From: Atopsyche davidsoni
Lineage: Eukaryota; Arthropoda; Insecta; Trichoptera; Hydrobiosidae
Direction: 5' to 3'
Assembly (NCBI GenBank): GCA_022113835.1
Contig: JAILWY010000016.1
Coordinates: 6,417,501 to 6,481,500 of the forward strand
Length of the DNA stretch: 64,000 nt
A model generated the notes under the pieces. It was not told where the DNA came from and searched no databases. It was given only the letters and a program-made list of their open reading frames with translations. Shown here one piece after another: positions 1 to 11,424 of the stretch (positions within the stretch are counted from its first letter, which is position 1; the number at the start of each line of letters is the position of its first letter). The position numbers and the translations under genes were made by a program.

Positions 1-570
1 GTCCCGTGTAAAGGGTCAAATGTCATAAAGATACACTTTTATTATAATATATTTATTTTCTATTTATCTTTTTCTATTTTTATTTTATCTTTTATTATAA
101 TGAATTTATTGATTGAAATAAAACGATATGTATTTGATTTAGTGATTGATAATATCCATTATTGTTTTATTTTGTTTGTATGGATTTTTATGTTGACAAG
201 GGTTATCGTAATGCTGAATCAATAGAACGGGTGATTTATAACGCCGATATTATTAGTTCGGCCCTCAATATTTACATTTATCGCATGGCGTGACGCAGCA
301 CAGAAGTGCATAACACAGGCATAAGTAAGGATTTCCTTAATCCTGTTAACGAATGCATTTGGCCAGCCAGCGCTCAACTGTGACGAGTGATCGCCGGCTA
401 TTTCACGCTAATAATTCAGAGCAAATAAAATAAATAAAAAACGCACACGAAGGTAACAAAAGGTATCATTAAGGCGGAATGTTTTGAATGTATAGTACGA
501 AATGCGACATTTTATATTTATTCATGTAAAACTGCAGCTAACGATATTTTCCAACTCTAAAATGTTTATT
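1..570. other. AT-rich noncoding DNA with a short GC-elevated patch
   Basis: No open frame of note and no repeat was recognised. The first 230 bases are simple AT-rich sequence. Positions 240-420 are less AT-rich and contain mixed sequence such as GATCGCCGGC, which could be a conserved noncoding element, but only a cross-species comparison could show that. Confidence 0.5.
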
Positions 571-679
571 AGATGTGCATGAGCGAGCGAAATCGTTACC
601 AAATAAAGACAACAAGCCTGAAATGCGTTTGAAGCTTGAATTGCTACCAATTTATTGCACAAATGCGTTTAAAGGCCTC

Positions 680-718
680 TACACACGCAGCGAGGCAACT
701 TGCGACCGATTCGCAATC
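680..718 (+). repeat. Short interspersed repeat C, copy 1
   Basis: This 39-base block matches 25646-25684 at 33 of 39 positions by eye, with the shared core TTGCGACCGA / TCGCGACCGA followed by a GCAATC end. A shorter piece of the same motif is at 3404-3433. All three are on the + strand. The family is not identified; it is probably part of a MITE or SINE whose flanks have diverged beyond what can be aligned by hand. Confidence 0.5.
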
Positions 719-785
719 AACTTGTTATTTTGGGTGTTTTTTTTATTTATTGTTTTGCCAATGTAACCAGCGCAAAGTAGGCCGC

Positions 786-1010
786 TATTGGGTAGTTTTG
801 AGTCGGTAGCAGGTTGTGTCGTGACGTGTGTGGGGGCCTTGAATGATTTCCATAGAGTTAAGTCGCTCGGCGGCCAGCTGCCGCGGGGAGGGCTCCCGGC
901 GGCGCGGGCCGTGGGAACAGGAACTCCCGCGAACTGCACACGTGAAGCCGTCCACTCCCCCCGAGTAACCCAATCGCACCAGATTTAATTCGAGTAAATC
1001 AAGCGAACGT
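786..1010. promoter_or_regulatory. GC- and CpG-rich island, possible regulatory element
   Basis: A sharply GC-rich stretch in AT-rich surroundings, with runs such as GGCGGCCAGCTGCCGCGGGG and E-box-like sites CAGCTG and CACGTG. It is open in more than one frame on both strands, which is expected of GC-rich sequence and is not evidence for a protein. It could be a promoter, a conserved enhancer or a transposon insert. A small open frame starts just downstream at 1037 (about 26 codons) and is not convincing. Confidence 0.3.
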
Positions 1011-1349
1011 GACAGTATAAATGTTTTTTTTATTCTATGAAAATGGATACCTCGGACGTTGGTGAATGGAGCGATATCACTCACACTACAGCGGTCTACT
1101 GCTTCACATTAAAGTAATAAAAACAACAAGTGAATGAGATCGCTTTTTTAAATCTATCACACACGTTTTAGATTCATTAGTTTCAGTGATGAACTTAACA
1201 CCTGAGGCCACCGCAAGTGTTCAAAAGAGTCCACCTCGGCATGTTAAAATTAGCATAATTATTTGTGCTCAGATTCTGGCAAATAAGGCTTTGTATGAGT
1301 CTTAAATAATAATATTAAGGGTCTATAATGGACTGCTTCTGGTACCTGG

Positions 1350-1765
1350 CGAAATCGTGTCATTTAATTAATTTAATTGTCACTTTATTTTGCAACTTCG
1401 AATGTTGATTTTTTTACAGAGTATTGAGAAAACTATACATTATATTTATCTATTTTTCATTTTTTAATTAACGTCCATTTTCAGGGTAAAATAAAATATT
1501 GAAGATGTTGAAAAATTGGATAAAATGACGACTTTTCAAAACCAAAGTTTGTTAAATATATATATTTTTTTTAATTTTTAAAAAATTATATCGCACAGGG
1601 TTTATATTTAATCTTTTAATTCCAATTGAATAAAAAAAAATTTCAATGTTTAGGACTCTTGTAAAAGGGACATGACGAATCTCGAAATTCCTACACTTCA
1701 ATCGGAAAAACACATTTATCATATTAATAGTAAATTTATAAAAAATAAAAATATATTTTATTCGG
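1350..1765 (+). repeat. Diverged direct repeat B, copy 1
   Basis: Aligns by eye with 3573-3950 in the same orientation. Shared landmarks in order are CGAAATCG.GTCATTT, AATTTAATTG-like AT sequence, GGTAAAATAAA.TGTTGAA, GTTGAAAAATTG, CGACTTTTCAAAA, CCAAAGTTTGTTAAA, and CTTTTAATTCCAATT. Substitutions and small indels run throughout, so the copies are old. No terminal repeats or coding potential are seen. It may be a dispersed element or an old segmental duplication about 2.2 kb apart. The right boundary is uncertain beyond about 1672. Confidence 0.7.
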
Positions 1766-3179
1766 AAGAAGGGATGTATAAAACTTTTTGCATTTAAATT
1801 TTTTGGATCGGTTCAGTCGATTTTTCGCAAAACGGACTAGAAAATGATCAAAAAAACTCGATTATGGGACCTAGACCCTTAACTACAGAAGGGTTTCGGT
1901 GTACTTTGATTTGTGTATGAATTATTCAAGAGTTGAGAGTAGACCTGAATATGTTACATATTGCTTCATATAAAGTACTTCGGGATATTATTTCAGACCA
2001 GTACACAAATGCGAGTCGACCGGCGTCTAGTGTTTTTTAAGAGGTTCTTATCTCAGGCGCGCGTCCAGCAGACATCCCATTACCTTTTGAGATTATAATT
2101 TCAAATAAGACAGACCCCAGACAGTGTGCCGTACGAAAAGCATTTTGATTTTATTGTTTTACTGTAGGCAGCGATGATGAAACTTAGTTCGAAGGTCTGA
2201 AAATAAGTGCTATCAGTTTTATCAGCCTCAAAGTGTATACCCACAAAAAATATATTTATTATTTAAAGTATTTATTTCAGCTAAGTATATAGGTTTTGTG
2301 TAAATTGTAAACATTTAAATGCATTGTAAAATACTAACAATGATTGTCTGTAGATATAAGGACGTGCACCTGTAAAATAATATGTAAAATAGAGTTTTAC
2401 ATAAGTAAAAATAAAATTAGTGTAATAAAAGATTGTAAGAATTTTGAAACCAAACGAGGATTTTTGTCGTTAATTGTGTATTTAAAATACAAATAACTTT
2501 AAGTCTTATTTTCAAGGAATGCATATAAGCACAGTTTAATTACCAAATTTGTGTCTCATCTTCGAGCTGCCAATGAATCTGGCTTAACCCGCGAGAGTCA
2601 CACACCTGGGCAGGATGACGTCACAAGCTGTCTCTTAAATAAAACAACCGTATCTCATCGATTGGAAGATTACTATATAGAAAAATAATTTACGAAAGGA
2701 AGAATTTTTTCATTATTTTGTTAAGATTATATAAAGCGTCAATATTGGATTCTTTATTGTTAGCTTTTCGAGTGCATATGTAAATATTGCGCTTAAGTGC
2801 TAACCGATTTCCTGTAAGCATGAAACAACCGGAGATTTAAAACACATGCAATGATTCTAGATTGATTTTAATTGACGAAACGAACAGTTTACGTATTAAT
2901 AAAAAAATACTCGGGACGAGAAAATTAATGAAGCCAATATGGGTAGATAATATCGATATCCCTAAAATAGTTACACCATATACACCAGGAGTTGACAAAC
3001 TTTTGATTACTACAGGCGACCTGTTTTTTTCTTCTCAAAAAATAATTAGTTTATGTGGGACGGGCATCAGAGACGTGTACATATCAGACAAGGCGACTAG
3101 GAATAGTTAGCAGTCGACGATAAAAAGCGAAAAACTTCGGAGATTGTAAACGGAAAGCATTCGGAATTAATTATGTTAT
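1766..3179. other. Noncoding spacer
   Basis: AT-rich sequence between the two copies of repeat B. An 82-codon frame (2862-3110, +) has no recognisable domain and AT-driven composition, so it is not called as a gene. Positions 2570-2640 are a less AT-rich patch containing a CRE-like TGACGTCA and could be regulatory. Confidence 0.5.
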
Positions 3180-3433
3180 TTGGTAGGGTTCGGTCTCGGC
3201 GGCCGGCCGATGGAAGTTGCGGGTCAAGTGGCGGTAGGAAATGGTCAAGAAAGCAGACAACTCCGGTGCTATCAAGTTAACATTCAAGTTTAAAGTTATC
3301 GAGCTGAAGGACGCCCGGCGGAGCGTCCGAGCGGCCGCGCTGGGGTCAACCAACCGCCGCCGGAATCGATATCGCGCCGAGCAACTCACAACCCACAACC
3401 CACGAGCCGCAGGACTTGCAACCGATTTGCAAA
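3180..3433. other. GC-rich segment ending in repeat C motif
   Basis: A GC-rich insert containing CGGCGGCCGGCCGATGG near its start and a CGGCCGC-type core, ending in the repeat C motif at 3404-3433 (ACTTGCAACCGATTTGCAA). Short frames are open on both strands, but no protein family is recognised. The association with a repeat motif suggests mobile-element DNA rather than a host exon. Confidence 0.35.
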
Positions 3434-3572
3434 TAAAAAAATAATAGGTAAAATAGACGTTAATCAAATGGTAAAAAAAAAATAATTTTGTAAAAAAAAT
3501 TGACTTTCGATACGACGGCTCCGTACTGACAAAAAAGGTGTATTTTTACCTGCAAGATTTTGTCACTATTTT

Positions 3573-3950
3573 CGAAATCGCGTCATTTCATTTATTTAAT
3601 TGTTACATTATTTTTTATATATTAAAGGTTAATTTGTTTATAGAATATTAAAAAAATTTATAAATTATTTGATTAAAGTCCTTTTTCAAGGTAAAATAAA
3701 GTGTTGAAGGTGTTGAAAAATTGAATAAAAAACGACTTTTCAAAAACCAAAGTTTGTTAAAATTATTTTTTATTTTTATTTTTAAACTCATCCTATGCTA
3801 TAGGTTTATATCTTATCTTTTAATTCCAATTAAAAAATGACTCTTAAATGCGTAGGATTCTTAAACCGTGAGTATTTATGATCGAAAAAAATAAGGCAAT
3901 TAAAAGCTGATATAAAAACTTATAAAATTTTCGTTTTATTTATTCAAAAC
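3573..3950 (+). repeat. Diverged direct repeat B, copy 2
   Basis: Second copy of the repeat described at 1350-1765, same strand. The best conserved part is the region around GTTGAAAAATTGAATAAAAA and CCAAAGTTTGTTAAA. Similarity fades after about 3868, and the end given is approximate. Confidence 0.7.
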
Positions 3951-6202
3951 TTACAAGTATTGAGGATCTAAAAGCCGTTTTGATAAAATAGTAAAAAAAA
4001 CATGAAAAATATTTTTTAAAAATTCATATATTGTAAAATAGTAATACATATAACTATTTAAAATTAACAGTCAATTTTTCCCTTTTTTTGAAGCCCTAAA
4101 ATACGATAAGGCTCATAATTAAAAATTGTGGTAATCTCCAAAGCATTGGGGTATCTATTTTGTTATGAAATAATTAATTAATTTCGATTTCAATTGCTTT
4201 TTATTACTAATTTGACTGAAACTTGTAAAATAACATCACATTTGCCTTGCATATATTTTGATTTAATATTCAAATTATTTATGCCACAACGGTGATGGGA
4301 AAAAAATAGTTGTAAAACTGTCAGATCTAAGCACAGCCCAGGGAATTTAATATTCACGGTTGCTTCTCGACGAAAATGATTGCAGTAATTTATAAATAAA
4401 TCGATAGCACTCGGCAGGTTTATTCGGTTAATTAATTGTAATGGTATATTCAATTTAACGGAAATCACAAATATATAATGTATCTACTAAAAAAAATCAT
4501 GGGTGGTTGCTCGTGTAGAGGATGTAGCTGATGGACCCAACTCCGCCGGGTCATTCTTGGGACGAACATCCTCATGGTGACAAGTTATTGTTGTCCTTTC
4601 ATGGGTTTTTCAGAATCTGTAACGCGAGAGGCACTTAAATTGTGCGGGGGTAACGATACAGTAGAAATTCAGTCGTGCTACCTTCCGAGAAGCAAAAGAA
4701 AAAAATGTGAAATATGTGAAACAGTGCACGGGGGAGTTATCCAGATTTATTTTTTAAAATTGAATTCAAAATAAAAATATATTAAAATAGTGCAAACGAA
4801 CTGTAAAATAAACATGTACATTTATGAATGTTAAATAAATTAAGTCTACATAACTACATACTGTTTATTGTAAGAATTATAAAAGCTTTAAAACGTTTTT
4901 TTTTTATAAATGCATACATTTAAGACACGAATATAAAAACTATGTACGATTTTACGGCTGAGTCTTATGAACGATTTATAGACATTCGTCTTACTTTTTG
5001 TATGCATTTTAAATATTTAATTAACACATGAATCTCAAAAACAATAAATTACATACATGCAGAAGCGTTAAATCAAACGTGAAAGGTGTTAAATACTACA
5101 AATACCGCTGGGAGCTTCGGCTGAAGGAAGAGAAGATGAATAAATTATCCGAAACTCACGTAAATTTCCAACGCCAGCACAAGTGGCAAGAGCCGGCTGG
5201 AGGTACTAAAGTTCAAAGTAAAAATGGATGCATTAGCTGTATTAACGAAGAACCGTTGCATTAATAAAGAATCCATTTGAGAACCGAGTTATGACGGATG
5301 GTGTAGGTAATAGGCGTTTTTACCAGCTTCCATTAGGGCTTAGGGCAAGTTTCTTAACCTTTGGGTCGTCAAGATGTTATTATGGATCAGCTGGTCACAA
5401 AATACATATTATTTACAAAGTATAAAAAAATGGTTTTAATTTAACGATTCATAAACAAAGTGCCTGTACTTTTTTATATTATATGTTTGCAAACATTTAT
5501 AATGCTCGATCTTTTAAAAAGAAAGCCTATCCTCTAGTAACAGAAGAAATCTAAGTAGCTTCATATTTCATGGATAAACGTTTGTTATTATCGATTTTTC
5601 ACCCCCGTGTAAATTTATATATTTTTATAAATTAAGGATTTCGTCACATTGTTATGTTATAAGGGATGATTGGATATAAACATCAACAATGTAAGGGTAT
5701 AAATAAATCCATTTAAATGAGCCACTTTCTTTCTAATGATGATTTTGCAATGTTGATCTCACAAAAAGGTTCTCGACCTCACATTTGTAAAGATTGTTTT
5801 GGGTCGCAGAACAAATGTAAGGAATCCCTGGTTTATTAGCATGATCTCGTGATATGAAAACACATTATGTAAGTTCGTAATGAATAGTTTTTTTTCACAT
5901 GAATGAGGCGGCGCAGACACACGATGTGTAGGACAATAGTTTTTTATAAGGAAATTGTGAGTTCATTATTGTGGTTGAAAAAAATAATCTATATACGATG
6001 TTGTTCATATTACATGTTATTAAGAAACACGTGGGTTATTAACGGAAGCTGGATTCCAATTACTCTATCATTTTGTAGTTAGCGTGATGAATAAAAACAA
6101 CAAAAAAAAACATTCCGACTTTGTGAGGCCATTTAATTGAAAACAAAAAATCGTCTTCATATACTGTTCATTAATTTCTAACTAATATTGGATTATATAT
6201 GT
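3951..6202. other. AT-rich noncoding DNA
   Basis: No gene recognised. Short frames at 4190-4468 (-), 4574-4774 (+) and 5028-5264 (+) lack domains, splice context or codon bias and are treated as chance. A moderately GC-richer patch at 4495-4600 is the only compositional change. Confidence 0.55.

Positions 6203-6252
<50 letters not shown>
6203..6252. repeat. Compound (AC)n(AT)n microsatellite
   Basis: Ten AC units (6203-6222) run directly into fifteen AT units (6223-6252). The array abuts the left arm of the palindrome that begins at 6250, so the palindrome either inserted into or lies against this array. Confidence 0.95.
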
Positions 6253-6254
<2 letters not shown>

Positions 6255-6436
6255 CAATAAAATAAAACCAAATGGTTTTGGAGACTACGTTTATTTTGCT
6301 TATAGCGAGAGCTCTTTCGCCGAACACGGCATCTTCAAGACTGAGTCTTGAAGATGCCGTGTTCGGCGAAAGAGCTCTCGCTATAAGCAAAATAAACGTA
6401 GTCTCCAAAACCATTTGGTTTTATTTTATTGTTATA
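6250..6436. repeat. 187-bp almost perfect palindrome (foldback or palindromic MITE)
   Basis: Left arm 6250-6342 and right arm 6344-6436 are exact reverse complements over 93 bases, with a single unpaired base (G at 6343) at the centre. Symmetry ends at 6249/6437. Each arm has a smaller inverted motif, AAAACCAAATGGTTTT on the left. Because of the symmetry the same roughly 54-codon frame reads through on both strands; this follows from the geometry and does not indicate a gene. The outer bases TATAACAATAAAATAAAACC and the TA-rich flank would suit a TA-targeting MITE, but no longer target duplication can be distinguished in the TA array. An RNA copy would fold into one long hairpin. A hairpin assembly artefact is an alternative. 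Confidence 0.9.
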
Positions 6437-6474
6437 AAATGGAGTATTACAAAATAAATACCAGTTCCATTAAT

Positions 6475-6482
6475 TATATATA

Positions 6483-6514
<32 letters not shown>
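6475..6514. repeat. Short TA array followed by a 28-base T run
   Basis: A TA stretch is followed by an uninterrupted run of T from 6487 to 6514. The same TA-then-T arrangement recurs at 25455-25522. Confidence 0.9.
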
Positions 6515-9500
6515 ATTTTTATAAGTGGATAAGATCAATGTATATCACATGCTAAATATGGGATGGAAACATAAAAATTAACAACGTGACTATTTTTATG
6601 TCATTATGCATCGTTTTAATTGAAGAGTACATTACAATATTAGTTTCAAGTCGAAACCGGTTATGTAAACATGTTTCCATTAATGTAACTAACGTTTTTT
6701 TATGTTATTTATAATGAAAAATCAGTGTCAAATTTAAATAATAAAAAAAACGCAATAAAAAGAAATTGAATATACAAAAAACCCATATTTAATACGCATA
6801 GTGTAAAACATGAAAATAAGCAAGTAGCATCAAAAATATAATTTGATTGATAGTAGACAGTTAGCTGAGATGAATATTCAATTTATTCAACATATTCGGA
6901 GATATTACTTTACGTTGAACAAATCAAAAAATTCCACGCACTGTTAACATATATTATGATAAATTATTTATGATATGAACAGACATTCCAGGAGATCCAG
7001 GATATGATGCACCGCATCAATTATGACTTTGCAATAACAAAATTCCTCCAAGTCGAAATGGCGGCATCACTGCACCATTTAGGAGCGTGACAAGCGCGGT
7101 ATTCGGAAATGGGGAAGATACGCACTGATTTATGTTCCATGACAGGACCATTGGCACTTTTGGTCGGATATCTTCCACCCCGCTAACACCTCGGGGCCGG
7201 CAGAAGTAAATATTTACCTCGGAGGTGTCTTTTGTGCCGCGGGATGCGTCCTACGTATATATGAAATAAGAAGGATGAAAGCTCGCTAAGAACACATACA
7301 AACTATTTAAGAAGCAATATTTGGGTTCACGATATATTTTAGGGGAAGAGAAATATTTTTCCATTAGCGATGCTTTATATACACACACACAGAAAAGTAT
7401 ATACACACATGCATAGATACGTACTAACATAAAGCTCAATATATATTTTTCATTTTTTTTTTATTTAACTCCAATTACTAAGTCTCCTCTGGGGGATTGA
7501 TTAAGGGTTGTGAAAATAAAGATCGATCTTTTTTATTTTTTATCTCTGCGATGGGCGCCTGAGCATCGTCCAGGGCGAAAGTGAAAAAATCTGTCCGTTT
7601 TGCACAATGGTGTATGGACATGCTTTTATGGTGCTTCCAAATAAAGGATTACAATTCGGGAGTCCAATAAAACTTGTTGATCCGATGATTCTTGTTTTAT
7701 TTTAATATTGGTTTTAGGATATATATGAGATGCCCCATGTTTGTCTAGATCTAGATCTTATCGTATTCAGTACAGACAAGATTGATTTTCATGAAATTTT
7801 AAATTAGTACCGTGTCAAAGTATTTTGGATTATATTTACATTCTAATGGGACATTCTACTGTGTTTGACCAAAATGCTTTACATATTACATATAGCTTGA
7901 GTGTGCACGCATACTAAAAAGAGTAACAATAAAAGTGGAATGGAAAAAAAACAAGCCATCTTCACCATTGTTACTTGAAATGCCATTTATAAGCGACGTT
8001 TACTTTAAAGGCACAAAAGTCACATCAGACCTATTCGGACGAATTATTTAACCATTATTTTTAATTTTCTTCGAAAGTTTACATTCTTTTAAATCTAAAT
8101 AATATGACACGCAAAAAAAGGCTAAATGATATTTATAGCACTTTATTGCTAGTCTTAATACATTTTCTACAGTGATAAAGCAATCATTATAATAATGTGT
8201 TTAAATTGATCTGAGCAACGGTATGATTAATGATATGGTGAAGTATAGTATAAAACTTATAAGAACTGGTGGTAGGTCTGTATAAATATCTTACTAAGTG
8301 ATAAAAAAAAAAAACATACAAAGGACCAAAAAATAGCAATAAGTAATAAATTACTGAGCTTAGCTCGGGACAGGAAGCTGAGGGAGAGTGCACAAAAGTC
8401 AAATAAAAAAATACTGCGAAATAGCAGCCATTTGGCCTTTGTAAATGTTTCTGTTGTCATCCCGCGAGGGTGACTTCGTGATTGCATATTTTATAGCAAG
8501 CCATATTGCTCGGAATAGCTGCATTAATCTACAATATTTTGGGAAAAAAACATAAAAGATGCGACAAAAAATTTCCACAAAAACCGTTTTTGCTGCACCT
8601 CTGCTTTCTTTATCAAGAATAACGTTTCATTCTGTTTCAAATTACAGTCGAAGTACCAACAGACTGCACGGCACCGTACATTATATAAAAGAACAAGTAT
8701 ATAGATTTTATGTGTCTCATTTTTGATATCCGATAGGCGGAACTTTAGAATAAATCTTGCTGTAATTTTATACAATGTGATGATAACGTAAAAATGTTCT
8801 TTTATAAGGGGAAAGGATATTGATATTCACAAAAATATTCCACACCCGAAGCCCTACTGGGAAAAAACACGCACAAACAAATTTGTAAAGATATTTTTAA
8901 CGAAAGCTGTTTTATTTTTCAACAGCTTTTGTCTAAATAAAACAAAGGTCTGCTTTTTTATTTTTATATTGTCGGTAAATGCTCATTGAAAAATATTTTA
9001 ATTAATAATATATTCAAGGGAGTTATTCAGCAGTAAGGATTAAATTTACCATATATTCCCTTTATCGACAATCTGATAGCATAAATTCAATTAAAACTGA
9101 AGATTGTTCAGATATCAGGAACAAGCCAATTAAAATTACTTAGCTGGGAATGTTAAAGGGTACGAGTGTAAAGAAACTTTTGAATGCAAGAAAAATAATA
9201 AACCCCCTTTCAAGTGCATCACTTTTATAATCCTTCATGGTCTTTTAAAAGAAAACAATCGTTTATGTCGGCACATTGGTGCTCTTAAATATTTATTGTT
9301 TCACAAACACTTCAAAGTCCATTAATAAAAAATAATCGTTTGAATAAAAGATTTACTACATGTGGTGTAAGAAATATAAAAGCTTACGTCTACATCATTA
9401 AACTTTAAATTGGTCTCTAAACAAAGACAAAAAATATAAAGAAATACAAAAGTCTTAGGGTATGTCAAGTATTTTATTTTAATTAATCAGCCAAAGGAAT

Positions 9501-10061
9501 TTAAAATTTTTGGTACAAACTTATTGAGAGAATAAGTAATTACAAACGTAAAGATAAATTTACGAGTCTAAAAAATGTCGGAATTTCAATCTAGCAAGGA
9601 CTTCACCAAATATTTTTGGCTTTAAAGCTTAGAGCCCTTTTTTATGAGAAAAAATTGAATCAGTATCCTTAAAAGAATAAGAAATGTAATTTTAGTCTAT
9701 TAATTATAAATAATTATTATCTACCTTGTTAATATTTTTTTAACAATGAAGTCAAACAATTCGTTTTGAATTTCGTTAATGTGTATATTTATAAGACATT
9801 GCAAAAGATTGGCACAGAAGTAAAAATAATTGTTTCATAAACTCTTAACTAACGTTTTTAATTCAATGATATAAAAAAATGTTTCATGGTTTCAAATTGG
9901 TTTTGTAAAATCAATGAAATCGGACGGCATGGCATCAAATAAAACAGAAGTATCTAAAAATAGGTAAAAAGAGTATCTAATTTTTTTTCGCATAAATATT
10001 TCAATGATTGCTCTACTTGCCGCGACGGTTGAACAGTGGTATTGTACTTTTATAGTATGTA
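6515..10061. other. AT-rich noncoding DNA
   Basis: No gene recognised. A patch at about 6985-7250 is less AT-rich and includes YY1/Pho-like AAATGGCGGC near 7058 and CCTCGGGGCCGGC near 7192; it may be regulatory. A short (AC)n run lies at 7380-7391. A small hairpin (AAAGCTGTT / AACAGCTTT) is at 8903-8929. Frames of 71 to 83 codons at 8187-8775 on the minus strand overlap one another and look like chance. Confidence 0.5.
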
Positions 10062-10106
10062 ACATCATCAGCCATAGTCAGTCCTCTGTAGGATTAAGGC
10101 CTCTCG
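10062..10106 (-). mobile_element. Decayed non-LTR (RTE-like) retrotransposon 3' tail
   Basis: Reads ACATCATCAGCCATAGTCAG followed by a degenerate CCTCTGTAGGATTAAGGCCTC. This is a mutated form of the tail widespread in lepidopteran genomes, whose forward version contains AGGCC...CAGCAGTGGAC...GATGATGAT. Here it is in reverse orientation. Only the tail remains; no reverse transcriptase is visible nearby. Family naming rests on recall of the common motif, not on a search. Confidence 0.6.
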
Positions 10107-10479
10107 GTGCTAATGCTATATTGCTACCCGAGTCAAAGGTCTTTAAAAGCTTCATATATTCAACAAACCATAGTAAGTGAAATACAAGGATTGATGGATT
10201 ATTTATGTCACAAATTACCTATTTTATTTATTGGATTAAATACAATGAAATCCATTAAAAATATTTGTTTTATATACATGATCGAAATACTTCCAGGTAA
10301 TACATATTTATTCTAGATTATAGAAATGGAAACAATAAAAATTCATTCGATAATGATGTAACAGTGTAGGTACATTCTTTGTTTGGAATCATATCGTCTC
10401 TATTATATTAGAAACTAAAATAAACTGTGACGCTAACTAGCAATCTAATTTACATATTGAAATGCGTTGGAGTTTGACG
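10107..10479. other. AT-rich noncoding DNA
   Basis: A 69-codon frame begins at 10107, next to the retrotransposon tail. It has no recognisable domain. Nothing else is seen. Confidence 0.5.
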
Positions 10480-10770
10480 ACTCTATAAACAGAATAATAT
10501 TCCAATGCATCCGTTTTGTGCTCCGTCATGCCAAATTTGCCAGTGAGCAAAGCAATTTCACATTTTCATTTCTCGCTCAGCAACTTTAATGGCAACCACA
10601 CCCCCTTTAATTTTAATTCATAAAATGGAGGACGCTAACACGATAAGGGATGGCTCTCTCACCACCGCTCAGTCTGCTGAACTAACACTGACGTGAGCGA
10701 GCACAAAAAGGCCTTAGCGCTTTGACAAAATGGCCACTGTTGTGGTGCAAAAGTGGTGGCAATAACATTT
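10480..10770. promoter_or_regulatory. Candidate enhancer (site-rich noncoding island)
   Basis: A less AT-rich block within AT-rich DNA, holding several sites that resemble known insect factor motifs: AACCACA-like (Runt) near 10595, TTCATAAA (Caudal/Abd-B-like) near 10617, GATAAGG (GATA) near 10643, and AAAATGGCC (Pho/YY1-like) near 10727. No frame of interest crosses it. The call is inference from site clustering; such motifs are short and occur by chance. Confidence 0.3.
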
Positions 10771-11051
10771 TACTATAATATCCTCGGTAACTCAAAAACC
10801 CACTTTAAATTAAAAGTAAAATTACTTATATTTTTGAAAAATTAAACCGATACGCTGGGTTATGATAAATCCTTCATTTTAATTGACTGTTGCTATGACA
10901 AGTAACTTAATTGTGTTTGAAGTATTTTATTATATTTTTCAATAATAACGAATAACTTGACGAAAGAGGACAATTTAGACCGTGACCAGATTTTTCTGCG
11001 TTGGTCATTGCCGTTTGTGAAAAACTATTGAAATGTTAATAATTATATATA

Positions 11052-11424
11052 CAGTAATACCCCGCTTTACGCGAGGGATACGTTCCGGAAAAAATCGCGT
11101 TATGTGAAATTCGCATATATCGGGGTTAACGATTAAACGTACATACATAGTCAAAACTTAATACGAATCATTTGAATCAATCACTTTAATTCTAAGAACA
11201 CTTTATGCAGTATTACATGTTATTTATACTGAAAAATACATCTATTGTCTTTTGGGTAGCGTTTCTTTTACGTTCTTGTAAAATACGTTCATAACACCCA
11301 ACGCTGTTTTTAATTGTTAAGAGAAGTCAATGACTACATTATGTTCATATGTTAACGCGAAATCTGAAATTCGCGTTAGGGTGAAACCGCGCATAACGGG
11401 GTCGCGTAAAGCGGGGTATTACTG
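11052..11424. mobile_element. Nonautonomous pogo/Tigger-like MITE
   Basis: A 373-bp element with 23-bp perfect terminal inverted repeats: the left end begins CAGTAATACCCCGCTTTACG and the right end (11402-11424) is its exact reverse complement. It is flanked by TA on both sides (11050-11051 and 11425-11426), the target duplication of the Tc1/mariner superfamily. CAGT...ACCCCGC ends resemble those of pogo/Tigger elements, by recall. Subterminal CGCGTTA / AATTCGCG motifs recur in both halves and could be transposase-binding repeats. There is no transposase frame, so it must have been moved by an enzyme encoded elsewhere. Perfect ends argue for a fairly recent insertion. Confidence 0.88.

Noticed and set aside
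785..1084. 99-codon minus-strand frame
   Set aside because: Sits over a CpG-rich island with overlapping frames on both strands; no recognisable protein and no supporting splice sites.
6193..6457. Identical-looking proteins on both strands
   Set aside because: A consequence of the perfect palindrome: both strands have the same sequence there, so the shared translation carries no coding information.
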